This document shows, piece after piece, positions 7,418 to 15,903 of a stretch of 44,606 nt of DNA; positions within the stretch are counted from its first letter, which is position 1, and each line of letters starts with the position of its first letter. A program made the translations under genes and the position numbers. The stretch covers positions 1-44,606 of the forward strand of contig JAHWJY010000013.1 of the NCBI GenBank assembly GCA_019348135.1. Reading direction: 5' to 3'. Source of the stretch: Actinomycetota bacterium (GTDB taxonomy: Bacteria; Actinomycetota; Nitriliruptoria; Nitriliruptorales; Nitriliruptoraceae). Below the pieces are notes generated by a model, which was not told the DNA's origin, ran no database searches, and worked only from the letters and a program-made list of their open reading frames with translations.

Positions 7418-8733
7418 CCGACGGCCACCCGGTGCCAGCGGTCGAGCGCCCGGTCGATGAGCGCGTCCGTGACGCCCAGGTGAGCACGGGGATCGCGCAG
7501 GCGCTCGAGCTGCTCCCCGGTGAGCACGGCGGACACGGCTGGTGTCTCCCCTGCGAGATCGAGCAGGCCGGCCCCGGTCGCGGCCGCCCGCGCCGCGAGC
7601 TCGGCGACGAGCGCGTGCGCCTCCTCGCGGCCGAGGTCGGCGACCAGCGCCACGGCCAACGGCTCCGCTGCCAACTGGTCCCCGGCCTCCTCGAGGTTGG
7701 CGCGCATCCGCGCCCCGTCGACACGACAGCCCTCGAGCGCCCGGCGGGCGCGCGCGGCGGCGACCACGGTGGACTCGACGAGCCGCGGCACCGTCGCCCA
7801 TTCGGCCTGCCACGCGCCGGCGGATCGCTCGTGCTCGTGCAGATCACCGGTCAGGACGGCCGCGGCGGCGGCCGCCGCCGACCGGCCGGCGGCGACGGCG
7901 AACGTGGCGTCGACCGGGTTGCGCTTGTGCGGCATCGCGGACGAGCCGCCGGCACCGGCGTCGGTCACCTCGCCGACCTCGGCCTGCGCCAGGAGGACGA
8001 GCTCGTGCCCCATCGTCGCGCAGGTGCCGGCCACGAGGGCCAGGGTGGCCGCGATCTCCTGGAGCAGGTCGCGTTCGGCGTGCCACGGCAGCGCCGGCAC
8101 GTCGAGGTCGAGCTCCTCCGCGAGGCGCATCGTGACCTCGAGGCCCCGCTCGCCGTAGGCCGCGAGGGTGCCGGCGGCGCCACCCAGCTGGACGTGGAAC
8201 CCGAGCCCGTAGAGCCGCTCCAGCTGCCGCGCCAGCGCCGCCAGCCAGCGCGCGGCCTTGAGGCCGAAGGTGACGGGGACGGCGGGCTGCAGGAGGGTGC
8301 GGCCCGCCATGACCGTGCCACGGTGGTCCTGGGCCAGCTCAGCGCAACGGTCACCCGCACCGAGGAGCTCCTCGACCAGCACGCGCAGGCCGTCACGGAG
8401 GAAGAGCACGAGGGCGGTGTCGAGGATGTCCTGGCTCGTCGCGCCGAAGTGGACCGCTGCGCGTGCCTCACGCGGCACGGCGGCCGTGAGCTGGCGCAGG
8501 AGCGGGATGACGGGCGTCGCGGCCGTCGCGGCGGCCTCGTCCAGCGCGTGGAGGTCGATGAGGTCGACGTGGCATGCCCGGGCGACCGCTTCGGCCTGCG
8601 CGGCCTCCACGAGTCCGGCCGCGGCGCAGGCACGGGCCAGCGCGGCCTCGACGTCCAGCCACCGCTGCACCTGGGCGGGGAAGGACAGGAGGTCATCCAT
8701 GGCCGGGTGACGGAGCGCCGCGGGATCCCTCAC
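7414..8733 (-). CDS. pcaB: 3-carboxy-cis,cis-muconate cycloisomerase
   Basis: The GTG at 8733 overlaps the pcaJ stop (GTGA) and was preferred to the internal ATG at 8700 because the extra residues VRDPAALRHPA resemble the family N-terminus. The 439-residue protein belongs to the fumarase/aspartase superfamily. VHFGATSQDILDTALVL and the signature GSSAMPHKRNP are clear. The C-terminal part contains LTGDLHEHERSAGAWQAEW, a conserved active-site region. PcaB cyclises 3-carboxymuconate to 4-carboxymuconolactone, the product taken by PcaC. It carries the C-terminal extension usual for this family. Confidence 0.93.
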   Translation of the reverse strand: MRDPAALRHPAMDDLLSFPAQVQRWLDVEAALARACAAAGLVEAAQAEAVARACHVDLIDLHALDEAAATAATPVIPLLRQLTAAVPREARAAVHFGATSQDILDTALVLFLRDGLRVLVEELLGAGDRCAELAQDHRGTVMAGRTLLQPAVPVTFGLKAARWLAALARQLERLYGLGFHVQLGGAAGTLAAYGERGLEVTMRLAEELDLDVPALPWHAERDLLQEIAATLALVAGTCATMGHELVLLAQAEVGEVTDAGAGGSSAMPHKRNPVDATFAVAAGRSAAAAAAAVLTGDLHEHERSAGAWQAEWATVPRLVESTVVAAARARRALEGCRVDGARMRANLEEAGDQLAAEPLAVALVADLGREEAHALVAELAARAAATGAGLLDLAGETPAVSAVLTGEQLERLRDPRAHLGVTDALIDRALDRWHRVAVG

Positions 8734-9506
8734 GCGGGACCCCCGTGGGCCAGCTCGGTCCGGCGATGGAGATCCCGCAGCACCGTCAGCTCGTCGTCCG
8801 TCGGCGACGGGGTGCGCTCCACCCCGGGAGCGAAGCGCACCGGCCAGCCGGTGGCCTCCTCCACGTCGGCAGGGTCCACGCCCTCGTGCAGCGACACCAC
8901 GGTCAGCTCCTTGGTCTCGTCGTCCGGTCGCAGCATGCACAGGTCGGTGACGACCAGGGAAGGGCCGCGCGTGGTCAGCCCGAGCCGACGTCGGTGGTCG
9001 CCGCCCTCTCCGTGGCCGAACGACGTGACGAAGTCGAGCATGCCGACGAGCACGCGGGGCGTGTGACGGGCTATCACGTAGGTCTCCTGGCACGCGGAGG
9101 CGATCTCGGGCGCACCGCCACCACCGGGCAGACGCACCGTCGGCCGGTCGTAGCTGCCGATGACCGTCGTGTTGATGTTGGCGAACCGGTCGAGCTGCGC
9201 GGCCCCCAGGAAGCCGATGGTGATGCGGCCTCCCTGCAACCAGTACTGGAACATCTCGGCGACCGGGACCGTCGTCAGGGCGGTGGCGCAGAGCTCGCCG
9301 TCACCGATGGACAGCGGCAGCACGTCCGGGCGGGTGTCGATGGTGCCGGACTCGTAGACGAGCGAGATGCCGGGTGCGTGGGTGAGACGGGCCAGGTTGC
9401 AGGCGGCCGACGGTGCGCCGATGCCGACGAAGCAGACGTCGTCGGACGACAGGGCGCGCGAGGCGGCGACGACCATCATCTCGGAGGGGCTGTACCCCGT
9501 CGTCAT
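8730..9506 (-). CDS. pcaJ: 3-oxoadipate CoA-transferase subunit B (CatJ/Gct-like)
   Basis: The 258-residue protein starts at ATG 9506, overlapping the stop of the subunit A gene (ATGA). It is longer than the roughly 215-residue PcaJ of the SCOT type. It resembles the CatJ/glutaconate-CoA-transferase beta type: FVGIGAPSAACNLARLTHAP, then YESGTID, whose glutamate may be the catalytic residue, and INTTVIGSYDRPTVRLPGGG. It would transfer CoA from succinyl-CoA to 3-oxoadipate. IpdB of steroid-ring degradation has the same fold, so the name rests on operon context between pcaB and pcaG. The downstream thiolase (pcaF) is not in the window. Confidence 0.82.
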   Translation of the reverse strand: MTTGYSPSEMMVVAASRALSSDDVCFVGIGAPSAACNLARLTHAPGISLVYESGTIDTRPDVLPLSIGDGELCATALTTVPVAEMFQYWLQGGRITIGFLGAAQLDRFANINTTVIGSYDRPTVRLPGGGGAPEIASACQETYVIARHTPRVLVGMLDFVTSFGHGEGGDHRRRLGLTTRGPSLVVTDLCMLRPDDETKELTVVSLHEGVDPADVEEATGWPVRFAPGVERTPSPTDDELTVLRDLHRRTELAHGGPA

Positions 9507-10318
9507 GGGGCCTCCCGTCGCACGTGCTCCGCGATCCAGGCGGTGAAGCGGTCGCGGTCGCGCGAGATGTCGTCCCACGCGCGGTAGAACGCGTTGTCGC
9601 GGTCGTAGTAGCCCGACGTGTACGAGGGACGCGCCCCGCCGGGCACGACGGCCACCGCGTCGACCGCCCACCTCGGCAGCACGATGCTGTTCGGGCTCGG
9701 GGCCGCCAGGTCGTCCACGATCTCCTCGACCGTGACGACCGCACGGGCGGCGGCCAGCACCGCCTCCTTCTGCACCCCGACGATGCCCTCGAGGAGGACG
9801 TTGCCGTCCCGGTCCGCGCGCTGCGCGTGGATGATGGCGACGTCGGGTCGCAGGGCCGGCACGGCGGCCAACGACTCCCCGGTGAACGGGCACGTGACCT
9901 CGGCGATCCGTGGGTTGACGTCGCGGAGGTCCGAGCCGACGTAGCCGCGCAGGGGCGCGAACGGCAGGCCGGCGGCGCCGGCCCAGTAGGCGTTCGCCAT
10001 CGCGGCGTGGCTGTGCTCCTCGAGCTCGAGCGGTCCGGGCCAGTCGTGCTCGACCGCATCGCGGAGACGGTGCAGGGATCCCACGCCGGGGTTCCCACCC
10101 CAGGAGAACACCAGCTTGGAGGCGCAGCCGGCACCGATCAGCTGGTCGTAGACGAGGTCGGGGGTCATCCGCACCAGCGTGAGCTCGCGACGTCCCTGCC
10201 GGATGATCTCGTGGCCCGCGGCGAAGGGGATGAGGTGCGTGAACCCCTCCATCGCGACCGTGTCGCCGTCGGCGACGGTCGTCGCGATGGCCTCCTGGAG
10301 CGGGACGATGGTCGCCAT
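9503..10318 (-). CDS. pcaI: 3-oxoadipate CoA-transferase subunit A (CatI/Gct-like)
   Basis: The ATG at 10318 shares its A with the pcaG stop (TGATG). The 271-residue product has the subunit A pattern DGDTVAMEGFTHLIPFAAGH, then LVFSWGGNPGVGSL and DVAIIHAQRADRDGNV. Together with the next gene it forms a heteromeric family I CoA-transferase. Its length and motifs are those of the CatI/GctA group, not of the shorter SCOT-like PcaI. Its position between the dioxygenase genes and pcaJ-pcaB supports 3-oxoadipate as substrate. Confidence 0.83.
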   Translation of the reverse strand: MATIVPLQEAIATTVADGDTVAMEGFTHLIPFAAGHEIIRQGRRELTLVRMTPDLVYDQLIGAGCASKLVFSWGGNPGVGSLHRLRDAVEHDWPGPLELEEHSHAAMANAYWAGAAGLPFAPLRGYVGSDLRDVNPRIAEVTCPFTGESLAAVPALRPDVAIIHAQRADRDGNVLLEGIVGVQKEAVLAAARAVVTVEEIVDDLAAPSPNSIVLPRWAVDAVAVVPGGARPSYTSGYYDRDNAFYRAWDDISRDRDRFTAWIAEHVRREAP

Positions 10319-10866
10319 CAGAGCGCGAAGAAGACGGTCTCGCCCGGTCCCTGCAGCCGGACGTCGAACCGGTACCGGGGCACGTCGTCGACCTCGCCGT
10401 CCCGGACGGCGAGGAGCGTCCCCCGACGCTCGGCCGGTACCCGACGCAGCACCGGGTCGTCCGGCACGGTCGGCTCCTCGACGGGGTAGGCACGCGTCAG
10501 CAGCACGTCGAGGATCCCTCGCGCGAGCACGAGCACCACGACGTGGGGGGCCTGCTCGCGGGCCGACGGGTGCGGGAGCGGACGCGGTCGTGGGAGCCAG
10601 AACCGGTACCCGCCCTCGGCATCGGTGGCCGACCGGGCCCACCCGTGCCCGTCCCCCGTCACGTCGGGATGGTCGGGGTCGGCCCGCCACAGCTCGACGA
10701 GCGCGTCGTCGACGCCCGACCCGTCGGCGTCCAGCACGCGGCCCTCGAGGCGCATCGGCTCCGCCTCCGCGTCGGGGGAGGCCGTGGCCCGCGCGAGCCC
10801 GGGGTCGACGAGTGCGTCGGTGAAGAACGGTCCGAGCGTCTGCGAGGGGGTGGCACCGGCGGTCAC
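10318..10866 (-). CDS. pcaG: protocatechuate 3,4-dioxygenase alpha subunit
   Basis: The GTG at 10866 overlaps the pcaH stop (GTGA). The 182-residue product starts VTAGATPSQTLGPFF, a classic intradiol dioxygenase alpha-subunit opening, and continues with LEGRVLDADG, DALVELWRADPDH and RSATDAEGGYRFW. As expected for alpha subunits it lacks the Tyr-Tyr-His-His iron ligands found in PcaH. With PcaH it cleaves protocatechuate between the hydroxyls to 3-carboxy-cis,cis-muconate. Confidence 0.93.
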   Translation of the reverse strand: MTAGATPSQTLGPFFTDALVDPGLARATASPDAEAEPMRLEGRVLDADGSGVDDALVELWRADPDHPDVTGDGHGWARSATDAEGGYRFWLPRPRPLPHPSAREQAPHVVVLVLARGILDVLLTRAYPVEEPTVPDDPVLRRVPAERRGTLLAVRDGEVDDVPRYRFDVRLQGPGETVFFAL

Positions 10867-11570
10867 GGCGTCGTCCCCGGGTCGGGCGGCGTGGCACCGG
10901 GGCCGGCCAGGACCACGTCGAAGCGGTACCCGAGCGCCCATTCCGGAACGGTGACGTCGTGGTCGTAGCGCGCGACCAGCCGCTGGCGCGCGCCCGCCGG
11001 GACGGCGGAGAGGATGGGGTCGAGCGCGTGCAGCGGGTCGCCCGGGAAGTACATCTGCGTGACCAGGCGCGACGCGATCGTCGGCCCGAACACCGACAGG
11101 TGGATGTGTGCCGGACGCCACGCGTTCGGATGGTTGCGCCAGGGGTACGCGCCAGGTCGGATGGTCGTGAACCGGTAGACGCCGTCGGCGTCGGTGTGGC
11201 ACCGGCCGATGCCGACGAAGTTCGGGTCGAGCGGCGCAGCGTGGTCGTCGCGCTGGTGGATGTAGCGGCCGGCGGCGTTGGCCTGCCACACCTCCACGAG
11301 CGTGTGCGGCACGGGCGTCCCCGCGGCGTCCACCACGCGGCCGGTCACGATGATGCGCTCGCCGATGGCCTCGCCGGCCGTGCCCGCGTTGCGGGTGAGG
11401 TCGGCGTCCTCGGGGAGCCGGCCGCTGAGACGCGGGCCGCTCCGCTCGCTGATCGTCGCCTCCAGCGCCACCAGCTCCTCCCGTGGGCTGCGTGCCACCG
11501 TGGAGGCGTACGGGGGGTGCAGGTAGGGAGGGAACGTGGCGGGGTCCCGCCGACCGGATGGCCGGTTCAC
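10863..11570 (-). CDS. pcaH: protocatechuate 3,4-dioxygenase beta subunit
   Basis: The GTG at 11570 overlaps the pcaC stop (GTGA). In the 235-residue product the four Fe(III) ligands are Y103 (GRYIHQ), Y142 (GAYPWRNHP), H155 and H157 (RPAHIH). Their spacing (39, 13, 2) equals that of the well-studied Pseudomonas enzyme. The N-terminal PPYLHPPYASTVARSP and the SGPRLSGRL region are also typical. This is the iron-bearing, catalytic subunit of the intradiol ring-cleavage enzyme. Confidence 0.95.
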   Translation of the reverse strand: MNRPSGRRDPATFPPYLHPPYASTVARSPREELVALEATISERSGPRLSGRLPEDADLTRNAGTAGEAIGERIIVTGRVVDAAGTPVPHTLVEVWQANAAGRYIHQRDDHAAPLDPNFVGIGRCHTDADGVYRFTTIRPGAYPWRNHPNAWRPAHIHLSVFGPTIASRLVTQMYFPGDPLHALDPILSAVPAGARQRLVARYDHDVTVPEWALGYRFDVVLAGPGATPPDPGTTP

Positions 11571-11947
11571 GCGGGATCCTCCAGGATCGCCTTGGCGCGG
11601 GCGACCGCTCGGTTCGCCGCCGGGACGCCGGCGTAGACGGCGACGTGGAGCAGCACCTCGATCACCTCGTCCGGAGGGATGCCGAGGCGCTGGCTCGCCC
11701 GGAGGTGGAGCTCGAGCTCGTCCCGGTCCTGGGCCGCGAGCAGGGCGATGGTCACCAGGCTGCGGGTCCGTCGGTCGAGACCGGGACGGTCCCACACGGC
11801 GCCCCAGGCGACCTCGGTGATGAACCGCTGGAAGTCCTCGTCGATCGGCGTGGTCGCCGCGACGGCGCGGTCGACGTGCTCGTCACCCAGCACCTCCCGG
11901 CGGACGGTCATGCCGCGAGCGTGGCGGTCGGACAGCTCGTCGGGCAC
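11567..11947 (-). CDS. pcaC: 4-carboxymuconolactone decarboxylase
   Basis: The GTG at 11947 has an AGGAGT Shine-Dalgarno about 8 bases upstream and opens the pca operon. The 126-residue protein matches the whole CMD family: GMTVRREVLGDEHVDRA, FITEVAWGAVWDRPGLDRR, LELHLRASQRLG and HVAVYAGVPAA. It lacks the CxxC of the related AhpD peroxidase proteins. PcaC decarboxylates 4-carboxymuconolactone to 3-oxoadipate enol-lactone for PcaD. A palindromic operator lies 34 bases upstream of the start. Confidence 0.93.
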   Translation of the reverse strand: MPDELSDRHARGMTVRREVLGDEHVDRAVAATTPIDEDFQRFITEVAWGAVWDRPGLDRRTRSLVTIALLAAQDRDELELHLRASQRLGIPPDEVIEVLLHVAVYAGVPAANRAVARAKAILEDPA

Positions 11948-11981
11948 CTCGTCGGACTCCTGCGGACGCCGGCCGTGGACG

Positions 11982-11998
11982 GTATGGTCTTACCATAC
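11982..11998. promoter_or_regulatory. FCD/GntR-type operator A (pca operon and small ORF, divergent)
   Basis: GTATGGT-CTT-ACCATAC is a perfect 17-base palindrome with a 3-base centre. It contains TGGT-N3-ACCA, the known core of FadR/FCD-family GntR operators. Read on the minus strand its central 15 bases are identical to site C at 17501-17515. It lies between pcaC (minus, start 11947) and a small ORF (plus, start 12039). CATACT at 11994-11999 could be a -10 element for the plus direction. Confidence 0.8.
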
Positions 11999-12038
11999 TA
12001 CCGAGGTCGCGCGTGGGACCCGGGGCGGGAGGTCGGGC

Positions 12039-12221
12039 ATGGACGACGACGACGTGGGAGGCCGGGTCGCGCGGTCGGCGGAGCAGCCGACGGAGCCCGC
12101 GCCGGAGGCGCCCCACCCGCAGCCGGTCGACCCCATGGATCCCCTCAAGCGTGACCCGGACGAGGCGGACGAGGGCCATCCCGGTGCGGATCCGGTGGTG
12201 CCTCCCGTGCCTCCCGGGTGA
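12039..12221 (+). CDS. small acidic proline-rich hypothetical protein (60 aa)
   Basis: ATG 12039 follows a strong GGGAGGT Shine-Dalgarno. The product begins MDDDDVGGRVARSAEQPTEP and is rich in Asp, Glu and Pro throughout, with PVDPMDPLKRDPDE in the middle and VVPPVPPG at the end. It is probably disordered and has no cysteine, signal peptide or membrane segment. I know of no family match. Codons are strongly G/C-ending. Its start lies 40 bases after operator A, so it should be coregulated with the pca operon. Confidence 0.55.
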   Translation: MDDDDVGGRVARSAEQPTEPAPEAPHPQPVDPMDPLKRDPDEADEGHPGADPVVPPVPPG

Positions 12222-12255
12222 GGCGTGGTGCTTGCGCACCCGGGGTCCGAGGCCT

Positions 12256-12270
12256 TATGGTTATACCAAT
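12256..12270. promoter_or_regulatory. FCD/GntR-type operator B (cupin-ABC operon)
   Basis: TATGGT-TAT-ACCAAT keeps the TGGT-N3-ACCA core but the outer two bases of the right arm are changed. It lies 85 bases before the ATG of the cupin gene at 12355 and is the weakest of the right-facing matches after site E. Confidence 0.65.
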
Positions 12271-12354
12271 AGCGCTTCGCCGCGTTGAGCGGTCGAGCGA
12301 CGGGGACGTCCCCACCGGCGTCCGACGGGAGCAACGGCAGCGAAGGGAGCACGC

Positions 12355-12972
12355 ATGAGCGAGGACATCCTCAGGAACGTGCTGGACAACGACGACAGCG
12401 AGTACGGGCAGCAGATCCTCGCCCTCGACAAGGCCGCTCGCGACGCCTCCGAGATCACGGCCAGGGACGCCTTCAACAAGGCGAACCCGCAGCAGCGCGG
12501 CCTGGTCGTCGACGGCAACCTCAAGACGAAGGACCTGCCGTACCGCGCCTGGCGCAACAACCACGGCGAGTTCTACAAGCTGGCCGGCAACCGCAACATC
12601 CAGGCCCACGTGAGCGAGATCGCCCCCGGCGGGAACACGACGCGGCACCGCCACACCACCGAGGCCTACATCTACATCGTGAAGGGCCGCGGGTACTCGA
12701 TCGTGAACTACGAGGGCGAGCCGGAGCGTCGCATCGACTGGGAGGAGGGCACGCTCTTCTGCCCGCCGGTCTGGGCCTGGCACCAGCACTTCAACACCGA
12801 CCCCGAGGAGCCCGCCCGCTACCTCGCGGTGCAGGACACCGGCATCAAGCGCCACCTGCGGATGCACCGGATCGAGCGGCACCCGACCCAGCTGACCCAG
12901 GGCGACGGGACCGACTACACGGTCCAGGCGGCGCCGGCGCAGGCCGATGGATCGGGCAACGGTCGGGGCTGA
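12355..12972 (+). CDS. cupin-domain protein of unknown function
   Basis: The 205-residue cytosolic protein has one well-conserved cupin. The first motif TTRHRHTTEAYIYIVKGRG supplies H98, H100 and E103, and the second, CPPVWAWHQHFN, supplies a histidine at 143 or 145, so it should bind a metal. About 80 residues precede the cupin (starting MSEDILRNVLDNDDSEYG). It resembles no characterised ring-cleaving cupin that I can name. An FCD-type operator precedes it, and the ABC permease follows after 42 bases, so it is first in a transport operon. Possible roles are metal-dependent oxygenase, decarboxylase or small-molecule sensor. AGGGAG precedes the ATG. Confidence 0.8.
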   Translation: MSEDILRNVLDNDDSEYGQQILALDKAARDASEITARDAFNKANPQQRGLVVDGNLKTKDLPYRAWRNNHGEFYKLAGNRNIQAHVSEIAPGGNTTRHRHTTEAYIYIVKGRGYSIVNYEGEPERRIDWEEGTLFCPPVWAWHQHFNTDPEEPARYLAVQDTGIKRHLRMHRIERHPTQLTQGDGTDYTVQAAPAQADGSGNGRG

Positions 12973-13014
12973 GCCTCTGCCCGCCAGCGACGTTCTCGAC
13001 GGGAGAGGGATCCG

Positions 13015-14748
13015 ATGGCCCAGGCTGCCGGCGCCGGCTGGCGCGCGACGTTCCTCGATCGCGTCGACCTCCGGCGGGTGTTCACGCCCAAGGTCGCCAT
13101 CCTCGCGGTGGCGATGGCGCTGGTCGGCTACCTCGCCGTCGTCCCCCTCGGCTACCTGCTCTGGGGCACGTTCCTCAGTGAGGGCGGGACGCTCACGCTG
13201 GAGCACTTCCGTCGGGCGTACACGTCCCAGTACGCCCTCACCACCCTGGCCTGGAACACCCTGCTGTTCACGGTCGGGAGCGCGGCCATCGCCATCCCCC
13301 TGGGCACGGCGCTCGCCTACCTGAACGTGCGCACGAACGTGCCGCTCAAGAGCCTCGTCTTCGCGGCGTCGCTCGTCCCGCTCATCATCCCCGGCATCCT
13401 GCACACCATCGCCTGGATCTTCCTCGCGAGCCCGCGTATCGGCATGATCAACCAAGCCGTCGAGCCGCTCCTGGGCGAGGAGTTCTTCGACATCTTCAGC
13501 CTCGCAGGCATGGCGCTCGTGGAGGGGCTGCACGTCACGCCCCTGGTCTTCCTGCTCATGGTCGCGGCGTTCAAATCGATGGACCCGTCGCTCGAGGAGT
13601 CGGCACTGCTGTCCGGCGGCAAGCGGTTCACCGTCTTCCGGCGGATCACGCTGCCGCTCGTGAAGCCCGGCATCTACGCGGCGACGCTCATCATCGTGGT
13701 GAACGGCATGTCGTCGTTCGAGGTCCCGGCGCTGCTCGGCATCCCCGACGGCATCTGGGTGTTCACGTCGCGCATCTGGCGGGTGCTGTCGGGCTACCCG
13801 TCGGACTACGGACAGGCGGGCGCGTACGCCCTGTCGCTCCTCGCCATCACGACCGTGGGGGTCTTCCTGCAGTCACGGCTCAGCCGGCGCGGCAAGAGCT
13901 TCCAGACCGTCACGGGCAAGGGCTTCCGCCCGCGACCGCTCGAGCTGGGACCCTGGCGGTGGCCGGCGATGGGGGTCGTGGTCCTGTACTTCACCGTCGC
14001 GGTCGTCCTGCCCATGTTCGTGCTGTTCTACATCTCGACGCAGAAGTTCTACCAGCCTCCCTCCTGGGAGACGCTGAGCAACATGACGCTCGACAACTAC
14101 CGCTACATCGCCGAGCACTCCCAGGTGAAGCGGGCGTTCCGGAACTCCTTCATGCTCGGGATCGGCTCCGCCACCGGCGTCATGTTCATGATGGCCATCA
14201 TCTCGTGGATCGTCGTGCGGACGAAGGTCCCGGGCCGGTGGGCACTCGACAACCTGTCGTTCCTGCCCATGGTGGTGCCCGGCCTCGTGATGGGCGTGGC
14301 GCTGCTGTTCGTGTACCTGCGCGCCCCGCTGCCCATCTACGGGACGATGTGGATCCTGCTGATCGCCTACTTCACGCGGTACATGCCGTACGGCATGCGC
14401 TACGCCTCGACCTCGATGTACCAGATCGGTGGCGAGCTCGAGGAGTCGGCCCTCGTCAGCGGTGCGACCTGGTGGCAGCAGTTCCGGCGGGTGACCTTGC
14501 CGCTCCTCATGCCGGGTCTCATCGCCGGCTGGATCTACATCGTGATGGTGTCGGTGCGCGAGCTGTCCAGCTCCATCCTCCTCTACTCGCCCGGCAACGA
14601 GGTGCTCTCCATCGTCATCTGGGAGCAGTGGGAGAACGGCCAGTCCAACGAGCTCGCCGCCCTCGGGATGGTGATGATCGCCCTGCTCGTCGTGCTGGTC
14701 ACGGTGGGGGCGAAGCTCGGGGCCAAGGTCGGAGTCAAGTCCGAATAG
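13015..14748 (+). CDS. ABC transporter permease, fused two-domain (FbpB/ThiP-like)
   Basis: The 577-residue membrane protein consists of two homologous permease halves. Each half has an EAA loop: LEESALLSGGKRFTVFRR about residues 193-210 and LEESALVSGATWWQQFRR about 479-496. There are some 12 predicted membrane helices. This layout is known from ferric-iron (FbpB) and thiamine (ThiP) importers. The next gene encodes the ATPase, and a family 1 solute-binding lipoprotein is encoded nearby at 17588. In this operon an organic acid is a more likely cargo than iron; that is inference. Confidence 0.9.
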   Translation: MAQAAGAGWRATFLDRVDLRRVFTPKVAILAVAMALVGYLAVVPLGYLLWGTFLSEGGTLTLEHFRRAYTSQYALTTLAWNTLLFTVGSAAIAIPLGTALAYLNVRTNVPLKSLVFAASLVPLIIPGILHTIAWIFLASPRIGMINQAVEPLLGEEFFDIFSLAGMALVEGLHVTPLVFLLMVAAFKSMDPSLEESALLSGGKRFTVFRRITLPLVKPGIYAATLIIVVNGMSSFEVPALLGIPDGIWVFTSRIWRVLSGYPSDYGQAGAYALSLLAITTVGVFLQSRLSRRGKSFQTVTGKGFRPRPLELGPWRWPAMGVVVLYFTVAVVLPMFVLFYISTQKFYQPPSWETLSNMTLDNYRYIAEHSQVKRAFRNSFMLGIGSATGVMFMMAIISWIVVRTKVPGRWALDNLSFLPMVVPGLVMGVALLFVYLRAPLPIYGTMWILLIAYFTRYMPYGMRYASTSMYQIGGELEESALVSGATWWQQFRRVTLPLLMPGLIAGWIYIVMVSVRELSSSILLYSPGNEVLSIVIWEQWENGQSNELAALGMVMIALLVVLVTVGAKLGAKVGVKSE

Positions 14749-14764
14749 CGGCGGGAGAACGCTC

Positions 14765-15883
14765 GTGCTCACGGTCAAGGATCTGGTCAAGACCTTCCCG
14801 GGTTCCAAGGGGGAGAAGGGCCGCGTGCGCGCGGTCGACGGGGTCACCTTCGAGGTCGAGCCGGGGCACCTCTACACGCTCCTGGGTCCCTCGGGCTGCG
14901 GCAAGACCACGACGCTGCGATGTGTCGCCGGGCTGGAGGACCCCGACACCGGCGTCATCAAGGTCGGCGACACCACGATGTTCTCCTCGAACGAGCGCAC
15001 GAAGGTGCCGGCGAACAAGCGTGGCCTCGGGATGGTCTTCCAGTCCTACGCCATCTGGCCCCACATGAACGTCTTCAAGAACGTGTCCTTCCCGCTCGAG
15101 GTCGCCGACCGCAAGGGGCGGCTCGGCAAGAGCGAGATCGAGCAGCGTGTGGGCCGGGTGCTCGAGGTCGTCCAGCTCGACCACCTCGCATCCCGCCAGG
15201 CGACGGACCTCTCCGGGGGTCAGCAGCAGCGACTCGCCCTCGCCCGCGCCCTCGTCATGGAGCCGCCGCTGCTGCTCCTCGACGAGCCGCTGTCGAACCT
15301 CGACGCGCAGCTGCGCGAGGAGATGCGCTTCGAGCTCAAGCGTCTCCAGCGTGAGATGGGGATCACCGCCATCTACGTGACCCACGACCAGGTCGAGGCG
15401 CTCGCCATGTCCAACCGCATCGCGGTCATGAACGGCGGCAACATCGAGCAGATCGGCAAGCCCCGGGACATCTACGAGCGACCGAGCTCGAAGTTCGTGG
15501 CCGGCTTCATCGGCACGACGAACTTCCTCGAGGGACGCGTCGGCCGTCGCGAGCCCGGGAACGTCTACGTGGTCTCGACGCCGACCGGCGAGATCCGGAC
15601 CCGGTCCGAGGCGGACCTCCCGGTCGGGACCGACGTGATCCTGAGCATCCGGCCGGAGCACATCGGCCTCGCGCCGGCGGACACCGGCGTGCCGGGACCC
15701 AACACGTGGCGCGGTCGGGTGGAGACGCGCGCGTTCCTGGGCGAGTCGGTCGACCACCTGGTGCACGTGGGTGAACGGCGGCTGCAGGTCCGCTGTCCGA
15801 CCACCGTGTCCATCGCACCAGGCAACGACGTGCTGCTCGAGTTCCCCGCCGACCTGACCTCGATCATCCCCGCGGACCGCTGA
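14765..15883 (+). CDS. ABC transporter ATP-binding protein (PotA/UgpC/FbpC type)
   Basis: The GTG at 14765 follows GGGAGAAC and lies 16 bases after the permease. The 372-residue protein has Walker A GPSGCGKTT, Q-loop MVFQSYAIWPHMNVFKNV, signature DLSGGQQQR, Walker B LLLLDEPLSNLDAQLR and the switch histidine in VTHDQVEAL. A C-terminal TOBE-like region follows (about 260-372), common in CUT1/Fbp ATPases. It energises the fused permease. A strong hairpin follows its stop. Confidence 0.93.
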   Translation: MLTVKDLVKTFPGSKGEKGRVRAVDGVTFEVEPGHLYTLLGPSGCGKTTTLRCVAGLEDPDTGVIKVGDTTMFSSNERTKVPANKRGLGMVFQSYAIWPHMNVFKNVSFPLEVADRKGRLGKSEIEQRVGRVLEVVQLDHLASRQATDLSGGQQQRLALARALVMEPPLLLLDEPLSNLDAQLREEMRFELKRLQREMGITAIYVTHDQVEALAMSNRIAVMNGGNIEQIGKPRDIYERPSSKFVAGFIGTTNFLEGRVGRREPGNVYVVSTPTGEIRTRSEADLPVGTDVILSIRPEHIGLAPADTGVPGPNTWRGRVETRAFLGESVDHLVHVGERRLQVRCPTTVSIAPGNDVLLEFPADLTSIIPADR

Positions 15884-15903
15884 CACCCCCCGGTCGCGGC
15901 CGC

